From: Histoplasma ohiense
Taxonomy: Eukaryota > Ascomycota > Eurotiomycetes > Onygenales > Ajellomycetaceae
Length of the DNA: 64,000 bases
NCBI GenBank assembly: GCA_017607445.1
Contig: JAEVHH010000005.1
Location: 186,001 to 250,000, forward strand
Reading direction: 5' to 3'
The position numbers and the translations under genes are program-made. Each line of letters starts with the position of its first letter. Position 1 is the first letter of the stretch. Below are positions 1 through 12,718 of this stretch, piece by piece. The notes beneath the pieces were generated by a model. The model did not search any database. It saw only the letters and a list, made by a program, of their open reading frames with translations, and was not told the origin of the DNA.

Positions 1-1125
1 GCGGCCTCTTGCTCGGAAGGACGGCGCGCAGAAAATGACGATTCAATTTGTTGCGAGGCAGTGGTCGAGGCGTGTGGTGGCGACGGTGGTGATTCAGACT
101 CCGCGGCAGACGCCGTTCGTGCCAATGGACTAGGGGAGACATTTCGTTGAGAAGGTCGAACGGGAACTCTGGTTGAGGGAGGTTGGGACGCGGGTGGTTC
201 GGTCTGAGGAATCGGATCAACAGGGGCCTGTTCGTCCTGCGGCGAGGGAAAACCGCGATCAACAGAATCGAAAAATATGGCGCTTCCTGACAATCCACTG
301 TTCATGTTTCCCCGGCTCCGATCTGTGTTCACGATACCAAAGTTTAGCTTCAGCGCATCCGCCAAGGACGTCACCCTTTTGCTTCCGCCGGCATTTTTTG
401 TGACTACAACGGCTTCATTCCAGCGAGGCACGTTCATCCGGATCCAGCGCGCAATCAAGGGCTCAGCAAATAGGTTATCGACAGGTCTTCCGAAAAAACC
501 TTGCATTTGAGATGCCTGCGGTGAAAACTTAGTGCTCCAAAGATTACATGGAAGCGAAGGATGACATTGTGGTGCTTGAAGGTGAATGATCATACATGTA
601 AATCCACGGTAATGATATGATCTACGCCGGCGACAGTGAGTAAATTGGCAAGCATTCGAGCGGTTATCGCGCCACGATGGCTCTTCTTTTTTGATTGACG
701 AGAGTAGGGGAAATAACTCTAGCATGTTAGCAGTATTGGCTACGGGTTGAGAGAAAGGGAGTAACCTACGGCATCACCGCTAGAGAACGAAAAAGAAAAC
801 AAGTTAGAGGTTGGGCATATTTCAAACTAGAACTGAATCTGGATAGGAATAATAATCTATACATACCGGTAATTGATTTAGCAGAGCCACCTTTACAAGC
901 GGATATCATGATAAGCAGTTCCATAACGCTATCATTGATCTTGGAGCTTCCACTTTGCACAATGAAAACATCCTGGTTCCGCACAGAAACACCAATATTG
1001 ACGCTTGTTTCTCCATTACTGAATTTGCGGAGTTCACATTTGGCCGGGAGCGTGCCTAGACGTTCACAAATGGCCTCTGTTAGGGTAGGATGCGAGCTGC
1101 CTGAGAAGATTTGGACCCCACGCAT
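1..1125 (-). CDS. Ribose-phosphate pyrophosphokinase (PRPP synthetase), 3' end outside window
   Basis: Makes phosphoribosyl pyrophosphate from ribose-5-phosphate and ATP for purine, pyrimidine, histidine and tryptophan synthesis in the cytosol. The N-terminus reads MRGVQIFSGSSHPTLTEAIC and continues with KFSNGETSV, MELLIMISACKGGSAKSIT, YFPYSRQSKKKSHRGAITAR and VDLHASQMQGFFGRPVDNL, all typical of the family. Exons on the minus strand: 1125-867, 779-770, 716-596, 515-1; every junction keeps frame. The second exon is only 10 nt. After DRSRGN the protein enters a Ser/Pro-rich low-complexity stretch that is still open at the window edge. A long non-homologous insert is known from yeast Prs1 and Prs5, so this is that subtype rather than a canonical 320-residue enzyme. 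It is divergent from MET8, with 322 bp between the start codons. Confidence 0.93.
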
Positions 1126-1447
1126 AGTTTGGTATGAGCTGTAAAGGGGACGTGAGAAAGTCAGCTATTAGCGGTCATTGAAGAATAAAGAGTCAAGATG
1201 CTGTCAGTAGTGATATCAATCCCGTCTCCTGCCGCAGCTACTGCAATGTTCCTATCTGAACTTGCTGCCAGTGTTGTTCTGAAGAGTGAGGTTGGCATTT
1301 TTGATTGTTGTGGCATGTGACCAGACCAATCTTATCGGCCCATTCTTCCCCATCAACAATATATATACTTTGCAACCTTTGCTAAGGATAAATGTTTGTA
1401 GTTTACATTGACCCCTCTTCCTCGTACTACGGTCCACATGTCTTGCT
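1126..1447. other. Divergent intergenic region between PRPP synthetase and MET8
   Basis: A 322 bp spacer between two divergent start codons, so it must hold both promoters. I see no gene, no clear TATA box and no repeat. Confidence 0.5.
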
Positions 1448-2405
1448 ATGCTGCCCTCTAAGTTCCCACAAATCCAACCAGGCGGCTCCTTGATCGTCGC
1501 ATGGCAAGCCAAGAACAAGCACATCCTAGTGGTTGGCGGCGGTGAGGTTCGTTGCTGGTGCATAATCATATCAAATCCCAATTGGTGTGCCTTCAAACTA
1601 ACGCAGCATTAATGCCAACAGGTAGCTGCCGGCCGCATAGTGCATGCGCTCAACGCCGATGCAAAGGTAACCGTTATCAGCCCGTCCTCAGGCCTTAACG
1701 ACGAAGTCTCCTACCGCGTCGCCTCGAAACAAATCTCCCATGTTGACCGCAAATTCGAGCCGCGCGACCTCGACATCGCCAGTGATAGCGGTGTAGGGGT
1801 GGTAGACATGGTGTTCGTTGCCATCGATGACCCAGAGGAGTCAACGCAGATCTGGAAGCTATGCAAGCAGCGCCGGATTCCAGCGAATATAGCTGATGTG
1901 CCATCAGAGTGTGATTTCTACTTTGGAAGTGTGCACCGCGATGGGCCCTTGCAGATCATGGTGAGTACGAATGGGAATGGACCGAAGTTGGCCAGTATGG
2001 TTCGGAAGGAAATTGCGAGCATGTTGCCAGGAAACACTGGGGCGGCGATTGAGAACGTGGGCAGCTTGAGGAGGAGACTTAGAGAGATCTCTTCTTCGCA
2101 TCACGATGGACCCAAGAGAATGAAATGGTCAGTCATATCTAACTTCTTTGCGTCCCTGGTGCACTCACTCCGTCATCATATATGTGAATTTTGTCTATCG
2201 TTCCCCTTCCATCTGATAGCTGCATAGGATATCTCGGATATGCGAAATGTGGAGCTTGGAAGAGCTTGTGGAGATGGATGAGGATGATATCGAGACCCTC
2301 CTTGGTTACTATCTCTCCGACAAGGTGCCGACATTCGAACAAGTGCGTCTGGGAGAAGACGCAGACTGGATTGGTTTTGACGGAAGTATGGGCTTTAGTT
2401 GTTGA
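1448..2405 (+). CDS. MET8: Siroheme synthase Met8 (precorrin-2 dehydrogenase / sirohydrochlorin ferrochelatase)
   Basis: Bifunctional enzyme making siroheme, the cofactor of sulfite and nitrite reductases. Three exons: 1448-1546, 1622-2127 and 2228-2405, giving 260 residues. Exon 1 encodes GGSLIVAWQAKNKHILVVGG, the N-terminal Rossmann strand and glycine loop. Exon 2 continues with EVAAGRIVHAL and ends KRMKW. Exon 3 supplies ISRICEMWSLEELVEMDEDD and a C-terminus ending GFSC. The size is close to yeast Met8 (about 274). Without the first exon the protein would lack its NAD-binding loop, which is why I start at 1448 instead of the in-frame ATG near 1640. Its 3' end faces that of SEC7. Confidence 0.92.
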
Positions 2406-2964
2406 TGGGGCATTTTATCTACTGGCATATAAATCGTTGTTGTCTTGGCTGGAAAGGTGGGTGCATCTACAATATTCCTAGTGGTCTGCAATAATTTGCG
2501 GCAAATCTAATGGTAATTCCGATCGTAAATGCATTGAAATGTGTAAGAATAAATATAGTAAACTAGTTAGTCGATATTGCATGGCTTTGGAGAATTGGAT
2601 TTTTCTCATGCAGGGTTCATAATTTCAACCAAGGGTGACAACGGCAAAAGCAAGGAGGTATAATGTGGAGGTATTCATATATGTAATCGCGCGAAATCTG
2701 GAATTAAGAATTGCCAAGCGCATTGGGGAGGATATTTAGGAGAAGAAGTAAAATCGAAAGAGGAAGAAGTAATTTCGAACCAGCAAAGTCTAGGTAGATG
2801 TACAGTACAAAATGTGTCTACCAAATAACTCAAGGTCGACAGAATCATTAAATGAAAATGAAAAGGAATAAGAAAAAAAGAATAAACGTGTGGGTAATAA
2901 CAGGAAAATAAGTGGAGAAGTTATAGAGCGCTTGTAAAGGTCTGCAGGTCGCTTTTCATTTTAT
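2406..2964. other. Convergent 3' region between MET8 and SEC7
   Basis: 559 bp between two stop codons, AT-rich and purine-rich near 2750-2900. It should contain both polyadenylation regions. No gene seen. Confidence 0.5.
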
Positions 2965-5900
2965 TCACCGTCCTTTACTACGCCGCCTGCTGCCATTAAA
3001 ATAGTGTTGAGAAGTAAAGCTCCGTGGGCTGGAGGGTGTTTCTGGTGGGATGTACGGAGGCATTCCGAGACGGCACTCTCCTACACGACGGAGAAAGGAG
3101 TATAAAGCAAGCCGAACGTCGTTGTTGAGATCGCGGCCGAGAAGATCAATGCAGATTGGATAGAAGGTTTCAATGTGCTTTTCGAAAGTCTCACGGGGCA
3201 TGCCGGTGTATCCTTCCATAACGTCCACGACTACTGGTCGCCACGCCACGATGTTGCGTTGCTGGGTTTCTTCATCCAGATGTGCATAGCCACGAATGAT
3301 ATCCGCGCATAGACTAGAAGTGAACAAGGTTATTTAGCTTTCGGAAATATTGCATTTCGCTATTCAAGTTGGAGATTGTTCTGGAGAAAAAATAAAAAAT
3401 AAATAAAAAAACCTACGGGATAAGTGCAGCTTCTGTCTCGGCTCTGCTGTTCCTCCGTTCGTCACCTTCATCATGGTACATGCGGAACAGAATATTGACA
3501 TATGTAGCGGCGCTTCCGCTTTCTTGTTTGAGAAGATTCGGCGGCTGTTTCATGAAACCCTGCCGCCACAGTTGGACCCTGAGATCCTTGGCTTCGTTGA
3601 ATTTTTTCGCGAACTGGTAACTTTTCTTAAGGAGTGCCATGAGGCGGAGAAGTTCCTGGCTGGGTATCTGTGCGTAGACGGCATCATTCGAGAAGAGCTC
3701 GTGGACGGTCTCAATCATTAGTAACTGTAGAACGCAGTTGGTGATGATTCCGTTAAAGAAGCGTCTTCGTGCAACTGTCACTATTGCAGGAGGTTGGCCC
3801 ATTTGGGATTGGGGACGGTAATCTTCAAGCTCCGAAGATGCGGCTGGGGGAAGTTGGCCAGGATTCAATTGGCTATCCTCCGCATCATGACTTTCCCCAT
3901 CAAAATGAGTATTTCCATTAACCTTCGTAGGCATAGAAGTGGACGAAAGCTCTTCATTCATAGTTTTGTCAGCAGACTCTTCACTTGCCGCATTTTCGGC
4001 ATTGCGTTTTTGAGCGTCTGATTCCTTGAAAGGTGCTGTGGTAGTTGCAGTAAATAGTTCATGGGCAGTGGTCTTCTCAAACAATTCCACGAAAGCCCCT
4101 ACGATTTTCGTCCAATGCTTCTCCTGGAATTTAGAGACGTTTTGTAGGATAAGTTGTTGCAAACAGTTGCTGCCAATTCGTGCAATCGTGTCGTTCTCTT
4201 GGCATATACATAGAGTGAGTAGCTCCAAAAACCGATCCAACATATACTCGAGGGAGTCAAAGTAATGTGTGAACAGAGTAATCATATTACGCAGAGCTTG
4301 GATCATTGTGGTTGAAAGCCAAACAGACAATTCTTCATGATTTGGCACCTTCGACATCTCTGATTTCGACTGGAGGACGATGAAGATAGGATAAAGAAGT
4401 TGTCTCCAAAGGATATCCCAAAATTCTGGAGGGAAGTCTCCTCCAAATCGGATTAAAGTCTCGAAAAGATAGTTCAACGCCCTATTGTTGTCATAATTCA
4501 GTAAACAAAAAATATAATATAAGTATAATATTTTGCTATCCTCTCTCTTACCTTGATCGAACTTCAAGATCATCACCAGTCATCAGTACGTCCTGGAAGG
4601 CAATCAAGACAGGATACCAGAATTGTTCTTCCGCCGATTGTCGACTTGGCTGCAGGGGTTGAGTCGGTACATCAGCTCCTTCTTCTCCAGGGCGGCGTTG
4701 ATACAGAGGGCATTCAGGAGTCTTAAGCATTTTAGGAATGGTGGATTTCAATGTTTCAATTGCCTGCAGCGACTTTTTCTGGAACTTGAGGTTTTTCGAG
4801 AAACCTGTGAGGCACACAATGAGGTCTGCGAAAGCGCCTTGGGTAATGATAACACCAAAACGAGTTGTGTAGACCTGCAGGACGTGCTCAAATGCCATGC
4901 TAACAATTCCCTCTGTACGCAATCATTAGAAGTCATTTCTTGAAACCCAAAGTCACGCTTCCATCTTGTTTTGGAACATACCATAGGGCTCTCGCGCAGC
5001 AACACTGAAAACACCAAACATAGTTCTCCATCCAGACCGAATATTATCACCACGAGCCTGAATCATCTGGATGAGACAGCGAAGTACCATATCCTTGACA
5101 GTAACCGTAGTGCTGTGGGCCATGACGTGCTCAAATGGTTTCAAGAAATCTTTCTGGAATTTGAACCCGGGCAGTTCTCCCAATTCCATAAACTGCATGG
5201 AAAGCTGGCGGAGAGAGTCAAGAGCAAAAAATACAACGGCCGTATTGGTATGGCAGCCAACCTGGTTGAAATGTTCGCCTAAAATCTCCCAGATCCTGCT
5301 CCATTCGATCCTCACTCGGGTCATATTATAGTAACTGATCTCAACAACTTTCTGGAGGCTGTAAGTACGAGGTGAGTCACTTTGGCCAGAAGATTGGATT
5401 TCTTGCCAGCTCACGTGGCTAAGCGCCCGAACAAAGTCTACAATGGCGTCGTTGGAGAGGTTGGCAGTGTTCGTAAATATGCGGTCAACGCCACGAATAA
5501 TTTCTGTAGAGCGACTTTCCATAGCCACCTCGACACGGTAGTGCGCATTTGCATTTTGCATGGAGCGAGGTCGAGGTCGTCGGTGTGCTTGAGAAGATTT
5601 TCTCGCGCGAGAGGCATCTGCAGTTGACGGTGGAGTAAGCCTAGCCATCGACACATCCGGCAGTGCCCCTTCATCCACGCCATCGGTAAGGAGCTGGAAT
5701 CTGTCAAGTTGACTTATACAAGTCAAGATTTCTCGCCAAGATTCCTTCAAGTGGTTACCCTCAGTAATAGCGACATCAAGCAGCACCTTCAACGCTTCCA
5801 TATTTTTAGCCATCATTTCTCTGAGATTGCCTAGATTTGTAAACTTCGCCAACACGGTAACGAAGGCAACGCGAGGGGTTTCTAGGTCGAATCGGCAAGC

Positions 5901-8900
5901 GATGCGGATTGACAGACGAATTCCCTCCATACAAAGACGTATCGTGTCTAATTGTTGAGTATCCTGGACATGCGCCGAGAGACCAGAAAGAAAGGACATC
6001 CAAGTAACATTGAACATGGACCCAACATGCCGCGCCGAGGTCGCGGGGATAAAGCGCGAGAGAGCTTCTTTGATTGCAGACTTGCGCTGCGCTCGGATCA
6101 AACTTCGATAAAGCTGTTCAGTTTTGTTGGCAATCTCCTCCGATGCTTGCGCATAGCGTTCACCCTGTACATCTCGGCCAACCGTTGCCAAAACTTGCCC
6201 TGCCCTGGTGGCTAACCCTGGTTGTGGTTGTGTTGGAATGCCCAAATTAGCAGCATTCTCCCTCTCGGTATTAAGAACGATCTCATTATTAGCGATCTCG
6301 TCATAAATACCGGAGAGGTACTCTTCGGGAAGGTCGCTATTATCATTGATCCCGCGATTGTTGTTGATAAAATCCTGCTTCGTCATTCGCCTTCCCTTCA
6401 TTTTGGTGCTGTGAAGATCGGTATTTAACAAGATGACCGAATATGCAAGAACGTAGGCGGCATCAGCAGTGGCGAAAGCATTCGGGTTGCCAGTTAAATA
6501 TCGCTCAGCAAATTTAAGCATGAACCGGTCAATTTTCTGGGACTCGCCAGGTAATCGAAAACTCTGCAAGAATTGCCGGAGAGCATCCACGAACCGACGC
6601 TTCTTGAAATCCATACAATCAACAAACGCGTGCATAATGGCAATATTTTCTGCATCGCCCTCCCCGAGATACTCTCCAAGAGTTGCTTTATCCAGTCGGT
6701 CATTTCGAATTAGGAAGTTCGCGATATCCACAGGGGAGTTGGACCGGATGAATCCTTCCGAGAGCAGCGCCTTGATCCCTCTTTTTGGTTTGAAATTAAA
6801 TTGATTGATAGCATTCGTGAGGGCAATTTTTCGCTGCTTTACTTTTTCTATTTGATTGGGATCATCATCTAATATAGGCGCAGATTGACCGGGTGTAAGG
6901 TCTCCACTCTCAGTATTAGGTGATGGCGCTAGGAAAATAGAGCTCGTATCTAGAGATTCTCTGGAACCTCCTATAGACGATCTAGATTGGAGTTCGCGGC
7001 GTGTAGGGTTTTGTTCTTCGAGTTTCCGAGATGACCAAACATCCAACGACCTTAAAATTTGTACTAGACACTCTAACGCCCGTTGTTTCAAAACGTATTC
7101 TTGGGGAATACTTTGGGTGCCTGTGGGTGTTCCAGAGCCCATTTTCGCTGTGGAAAGCGAGGGTGGAAGCGTTCCTTTCTGGTGCCAATCATTATTAGGA
7201 GATTGGGATTTGCTGTGTTCCTGATATTGTTGCTCCTGCATCGCCGTCACTGTTATAGGAGTGCTCGACTGCCTCGATAAATGTTCGATAACGCTGTTTT
7301 TCGTTAATATTGCAACATTACGTTGTTATCAGTCTAATATTGACATACCCTTGAAATATATTTTCTAAAGCAGTCCGATCACAGTCATAATTCAAATAAA
7401 TTTCCACAAGTGCCCTTGGGTCAGCGGACAGCCTCTCTAGAATGTCCATAAAATATAGTTTTTGAAACATTGGAGAGTTCCGCTTTTCCAAAATGGCAAG
7501 GTAAATTTCTTTGAGAAATACTTCAATTTCCTTCTATGGAGAGTGTTAGAAATTTACCAGAAAGGAATTAGTACCAATTCATTCAAGAACTCACCTTGAG
7601 CATAACTCTCATATGTTTGAGCATGAGCCAAAATATCTCGCAACCAACTTCAAAAACGCGCGGAACAGAGCTGGCACCATTTCTACTCAGACTTAGACAA
7701 AGGTGCGGTTTGACAGCTTCTAAAAGAGTCATGGAGTCGGAGGAATTGCTGCTATGTTTTAAGGTTGAGAGAGGAGAAGTAAAAACCGCAATATGATTGC
7801 TGAGAAGATGTTGGATTAAGTGTAAGGAGAGCAACTTGGATCTCATATTCTGAGATTTGATATCCAGTTGCTGTTCGTGAGAAAGAGCTTTATGACTGAG
7901 TTTGCACAATGCGCGGAAAACGAGGAAGGCATCTTTCACATATATTTCATCCACGTCGTCGTCGGCGAACGAATCACCTTCGTCGCCAGATACAGACTTT
8001 TCACGCTTCCTGCTAACTTTCGCTCGCGTAACCATTGTTGGAGCATTATCGTTGACTAGAAGAGTGTCCTTATTTGTTTCAAAACTCTGCAGGGTGAGCT
8101 TCTCCGTCAAATCCTTGGCGACGGGTTGGTCGGGAACAGGTTGGGAAGCTTCAGATGACGAATCTTGCTCGCTTCTCAAGTCACCATTGGCCTGGCTGAT
8201 TGAGTCAGGAGCTGGTGAGGGACCATCATGGTCTTCCCTGTCGCGAATCTGAGTCTCCTTAAGATCCAAACGAACGCGGACCCTGTCGTACACAGTGCCA
8301 ACCATCTGGGTGAGTGACCCTTGGGCAATTTGTTGGTTTTGACTAGATTTGGAATATATAAAGATATTATATATTTGTCTAACAGCTTTTAGAAGACCAG
8401 CTCCGTGGACGACAATTTTGTCATTCAGTACGGCGGCGAGGAGGGACTTAATGATCTGTTGTTGAATTTCAGGGGGGGTTGATTCATTCTCAAAACAAGA
8501 ACAAATTGTCTCAATAGCACGCTCTATAAGTGGAAGCTGATCGGGGGATGCCTGTGGATCTTCGCCAGCAGCAGGGATGGACGGGAACGCGAAATAAGAA
8601 TAGGTGATCAGCTTGCCGATACAGTCTAGGGCTGTCACCTGTAAGGGTATGCTAAGCGTCTTCGTAGCCAGCTGTAAGGGTGCAAATATGGCTTCTGGAT
8701 CAATAGGTTGTTCATCGGATTGTTTAATATTCGCACGAGCTTTGGCCACAGCTTCTTCCAACTCCTTGCTCCGCCGTGCATCCTTTGAAGACCCGATTGT
8801 ATCGAGTGCCGTTAAAATGAACACAGCGGAGCTAATTGGCGTAGATCGTTGGGCGTTCTGAGTTGCAACGGTAGACCTCGAGTCTGAGCGCGTTCTGACA

Positions 8901-9352
8901 TCAAATGTGCTCGCTCGCGCTTGGAATAGATCTGTTGCGGTATCATCCTCTGGCGACGGAGATTTTGCCATATCCGATTGGTTATGTGCAGAACCCTCAG
9001 CGCCTTCATGGGGTTCAAGAGCTGTTACCCCACTGTCTGGATTAGGTTCTTCTGCATCTGTATTCTCAATGGCAACAGCTGTTTCTGTCTGCTCCAGATT
9101 GTCTGCTGTCCGGGAGGAGAAATCCTTGGCCTCTTGCCGAAAGGGGTGTGGATTGGGAGTGGTAGCGGTCGGGGAGACATCCATATATACTTTGTTTTCC
9201 CCGTCAATAGAGGAATCGTGCTCTCCACTGCTATCAGGTGGCAATGGCTGGGAGCCAGTTTTTTGGGGGAGCTCATGTTCGTCGCGTAGGCCGCTGCCTT
9301 TGAGGGAAGCCTCCGCCGAAGCCGCGGGAGGGACATATTCGAGCTCAGCCAT
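2965..9352 (-). CDS. SEC7: Sec7-family Arf guanine-nucleotide exchange factor (trans-Golgi)
   Basis: Activates Arf GTPases at the trans-Golgi to drive vesicle formation. Six exons: 9352-7595, 7533-7349, 7293-4982, 4912-4552, 4481-3417 and 3313-2965, all frame-consistent, giving 2009 residues. The first ~250 residues are acidic, Ser/Pro-rich and probably disordered. A DCB/HUS region follows, with the HUS-box LNYDCDRTALENIF in exon 2. The Sec7 domain is at roughly residues 797-985. It carries FRLPGESQKIDRFM, whose Glu is the catalytic finger, and AYVLAYSVILLNTDLHS. HDS repeats follow, including EGIVSMAFEHVLQVYTTRFG. I start at MAELEYVPP (9352); the open frame runs further upstream without another good ATG. 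It is divergent from LAT1. Confidence 0.94.
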
Positions 9353-9900
9353 TGAGATGAACAGCGGACATAGGGGGGTTGCACGCCGCTGAGATAGCCG
9401 TCTACATCGAAAACTGAGAAGAAAGCAATAATCAAGGAGAAACAAACAGTACAGGGTATATGAAAAACACAAAAGCCACGACAACGACGATGCAAAGCAG
9501 ATCTGGAGCCAGATTCACAGATGCCGAGACCACGGACTGTGGCTTCTGGTCATGTGATCATTACTCAGCCACTCGGATGACTAAACCAATCATTTTGTGG
9601 CGCTAGTTAAACCTGAGCACCAATCTAAACAGCCAACCTAAACTCTTTTTGGAAGTCTGGTGGAAGTTGAACGCCAAGTCTCACTAAACTCCTTGTGGAC
9701 CATGGCTGAAGCTCAACAAAAAGAACCGAACTACAACAACAGGAACAACTTCCCCGACGTTAAATTTTGCCTATACCCCAATAACATATACTCACTCTCA
9801 GTATCCCCGTGTTTCTGAATCCCAATTCCTTCTTCTTTCCGTTGTGAACCCGGGGCGCTCAATTGCCCACTCTTTTGCCCTTCGGTTCTCATATCTCAAG
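9353..9900. other. Divergent promoter region SEC7 / LAT1
   Basis: 548 bp between divergent start codons, including the SEC7 5' leader and a pyrimidine-rich LAT1 leader near 9780-9850. No gene seen. Confidence 0.5.
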
Positions 9901-11607
9901 ATGGCTACCACCGTCATCTGTCGGTCCGCTGCCTGCCGTTCGTTACTTTCCAAAAACGCATCTAGCATACGCGAGTCACGGCATGTGTATCGCCTCCGTG
10001 ATGCTGTCCGGTATGCCCCAGGTCCTGTCAATCTTGATTGTGTGCCTTGAACTGTATGCTGATTATATCCCCTCTCCCCGTTCTAGACCTCAATTACCCA
10101 CCCTTTCAGCCCTTGCCAGATACTATGCCTCAAAATGTAAGTCAGCATGACGAATCATGTTGATCGTGAATTTCAATTACTCTCCGGTTACTAATGCGGA
10201 TGATTGTATCTACTTCTTCAGCTTACCCTCCACACACAATTATTAGCATGCCCGCGTTATCCCCAACAATGACTGCGGGCAATATCGGGGCATGGCAGAA
10301 AAAAGCCGGAGATGTCCTTTCTCCCGGTGATGTGCTAGTGGAAATCGAAACAGACAAGGCCCAGATGGATTTCGAATTCCAAGAAGAAGGAGTTCTGGCA
10401 AAGATTCTAAAGGAGGCTGGCGAGAAAGATGTTGCCGTGGGCAATGTAAGTGTGCACAGAGGCACATTTTTTTCGTCTCCCAGTGGATGTTAGATGCGGA
10501 AACTAATATTTTCCGCAGCCAATTGCAGTCATGGTGGAAGAGGGGACTGATATTTCTTCTTTCGAGTCCTTCTCTCTGGAAGATGCTGGTGGGGAGAAAA
10601 CGCCTGCTGCAAACAAGGAGCCTCCACAACCTCAGGAGCCGGAATCCAGGCCTGCTCCCACAACCGAAGAATCGAAGCCCGCAGCTCTGGAGTCCGAGTC
10701 GACTAGTGAGAAATTACAATCGAGTCTTGACAGAGAGCCGTTCATTGCTCCCGCAGTCAAGGCTTTAGCGTTGGAACGAGGCGTGCCGCTCAACGATGTC
10801 AAGGGCTCCGGTCCTGGTGGGCGAGTGACAAAACAAGATATCGAAAAATACCAACCCCGCGCCGCAGCTACGGGTGCTACTTTGCCAACTTATGAAGATA
10901 TCCCTGCCACGTCCATGCGCAAAACCATCGCAAACCGCCTCGTCCAATCCGTCCGAGAAAATCCACACTACTTCGTAACCTCAAACCTTTCCGTTACTAA
11001 GCTTCTCAAGCTGCGCCAGGCCCTCAATGCCTCCGCAGATGGTAAATACAAGCTCTCTGTTAACGATTTCATTGTCAAAGCCTGTGCAGCCGCCCTCTTA
11101 AAAGTGCCTGCAGTAAACTCGATGTGGATCGAGGAAAACGGCCAAGTGAGCATCCGCCAGCACAAGACGGTCGACATCAGTGTTGCGGTAGCCACTCCCG
11201 TCGGCCTCATTACACCCATAGTGAAGAACGTCGAAACTCTCGGCCTGTCCAGCATCTCCAGCCAGATCAAAGATTTGGGTAAGCGCGCTCGCGAGAATAA
11301 GTTGAAGCCCGAGGAATACATCGGTGGCACATTTACGATCAGCAACATGGGCATGAACTCTGCCGTTGAGCGTTTCACCGCCGTCATCAACCCGCCACAA
11401 GCTGGTATACTAGCTGTGGGTACGACGCGCAAGGTAGCTGTGCCCGTGGAAGGTGAGGAGGAGGGCAACGCGAGCTCTGTGAAATGGGATGACCAGATTG
11501 TGGTGACTGCCAGTTTCGACCATAAGGTTGTTGATGGAGCGGTGGGGGCCGAGTTCATGAGAGAGCTGAAGAATGTTGTGGAGAACCCTCTCGAGCTACT
11601 TCTTTAG
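9901..11607 (+). CDS. LAT1: Dihydrolipoamide acetyltransferase, E2 of the pyruvate dehydrogenase complex
   Basis: Transfers acetyl groups from lipoamide to CoA in the mitochondrial pyruvate dehydrogenase complex. Exons 9901-10010, 10087-10136, 10222-10445 and 10519-11607 give 490 residues. The start MATTVICRSAACRSLLSK is Arg/Ser-rich without acidic residues, as expected for a matrix-targeting signal. The lipoyl domain follows (MPALSPTMTAGNIGAWQKK; lipoylated Lys in ETDKAQMDF). After a Pro/Glu-rich linker comes the peripheral-subunit-binding domain (APAVKALALERGVPLNDVKG, GPGGRVTKQDI). The acetyltransferase core ends with FDHKVVDGAVGAEFM, which carries the catalytic His and Asp. Length and domain order are normal for fungal E2. 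Confidence 0.95.
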
Positions 11608-12718
11608 ACAAACCAACACTCAACTCCCTCCCGTTTCTTTCAATCGTTAGAAGTTTGGCTAGTGGTTAAGTTAAACGACCCAGGGGGGCTAACTCATCTG
11701 TCTCATGTGAGCACAGCAGAGCAAACTCGTTTATCTCCCTCTTTTCTTACAGCAACCCAAACACAGCTCCATACCTTCAATTCCAGCATGTACTAAAAAT
11801 GTATTCTTGACTATATTTACACCGTCTTTTTCCTTGCGTTCTTTCATTATTTCCAATTCTTTTGTTCTCCATCTACTCTTTGCCTCCTCCATACATATCT
11901 AACTACTTTTGTGTGACTATTAAACTAAGTAGTGAATTTCTATCCAAAGTACCTCAGTTATCCACTAGTCAAATTAAAATAAGTCTCATCTATTTGTTGA
12001 CTTACAAGAGTAATAACATTGGATACTATTTTATTCCTCCGTATTTTGACTAGGTATATATTTAAAGAGAAGTGAGTGACCGAATGGAAACAGTGTATCA
12101 TTTCCATGCTTTTGGTGCGCTCTGCAAGACAGCACCCGCTGCCTGTAGTCATACGCAGCAGACTTAGGTTTTGAATTGTGGCTAGTGGGTGGATTTTGAT
12201 TAAGAAGCTGAAAGCCACAGCTCGTGACGATGACGTCATGAAGCTCTTCTTTCCATGGAACAATGGACGAGGGAAATGGTAGCTAGAGAAAGAAGCAACC
12301 GCCCCGTGCCTCTGCTACAAATACTCCGGGATAAAAACTTCAGTACTTCAATTTCTTATCCATCCTTTCGTATACATATACCAATTCCATTGCCAAAAGT
12401 CCAGAGCTGGTCAGAGGGTCACATGGACAGGGACTCATATGATTGTCATTTCCAATAAACATACTACTAGTATCCAGCTCATTATCCCATCTTGCAATAA
12501 GGAAAGAACTGGTTTCGTCACTCATCCAGCTCAGCACACATAGCTATATCAGTAGCTAATTCATTGTTTCGTTCAAACGACAGACAACTTACAGTACATA
12601 TCTACTTCTTCATACCAACCTCCCTGAGTCTATATTTATTGCCACATATTCGCTTCCACGCTGATCTGGAAGATATCCAGCACCTCCCTAACCAGCATCC
12701 AATAAAACAACGCCGAAA
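11608..12718. other. Intergenic region LAT1 to OM14
   Basis: 1.1 kb without a supportable gene; the open frames here are short and lack family features. A perfect 8-bp TGACGTCA palindrome, the CRE/bZIP consensus, sits at 12231-12238. Whether it is used cannot be judged from sequence. Confidence 0.5.
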
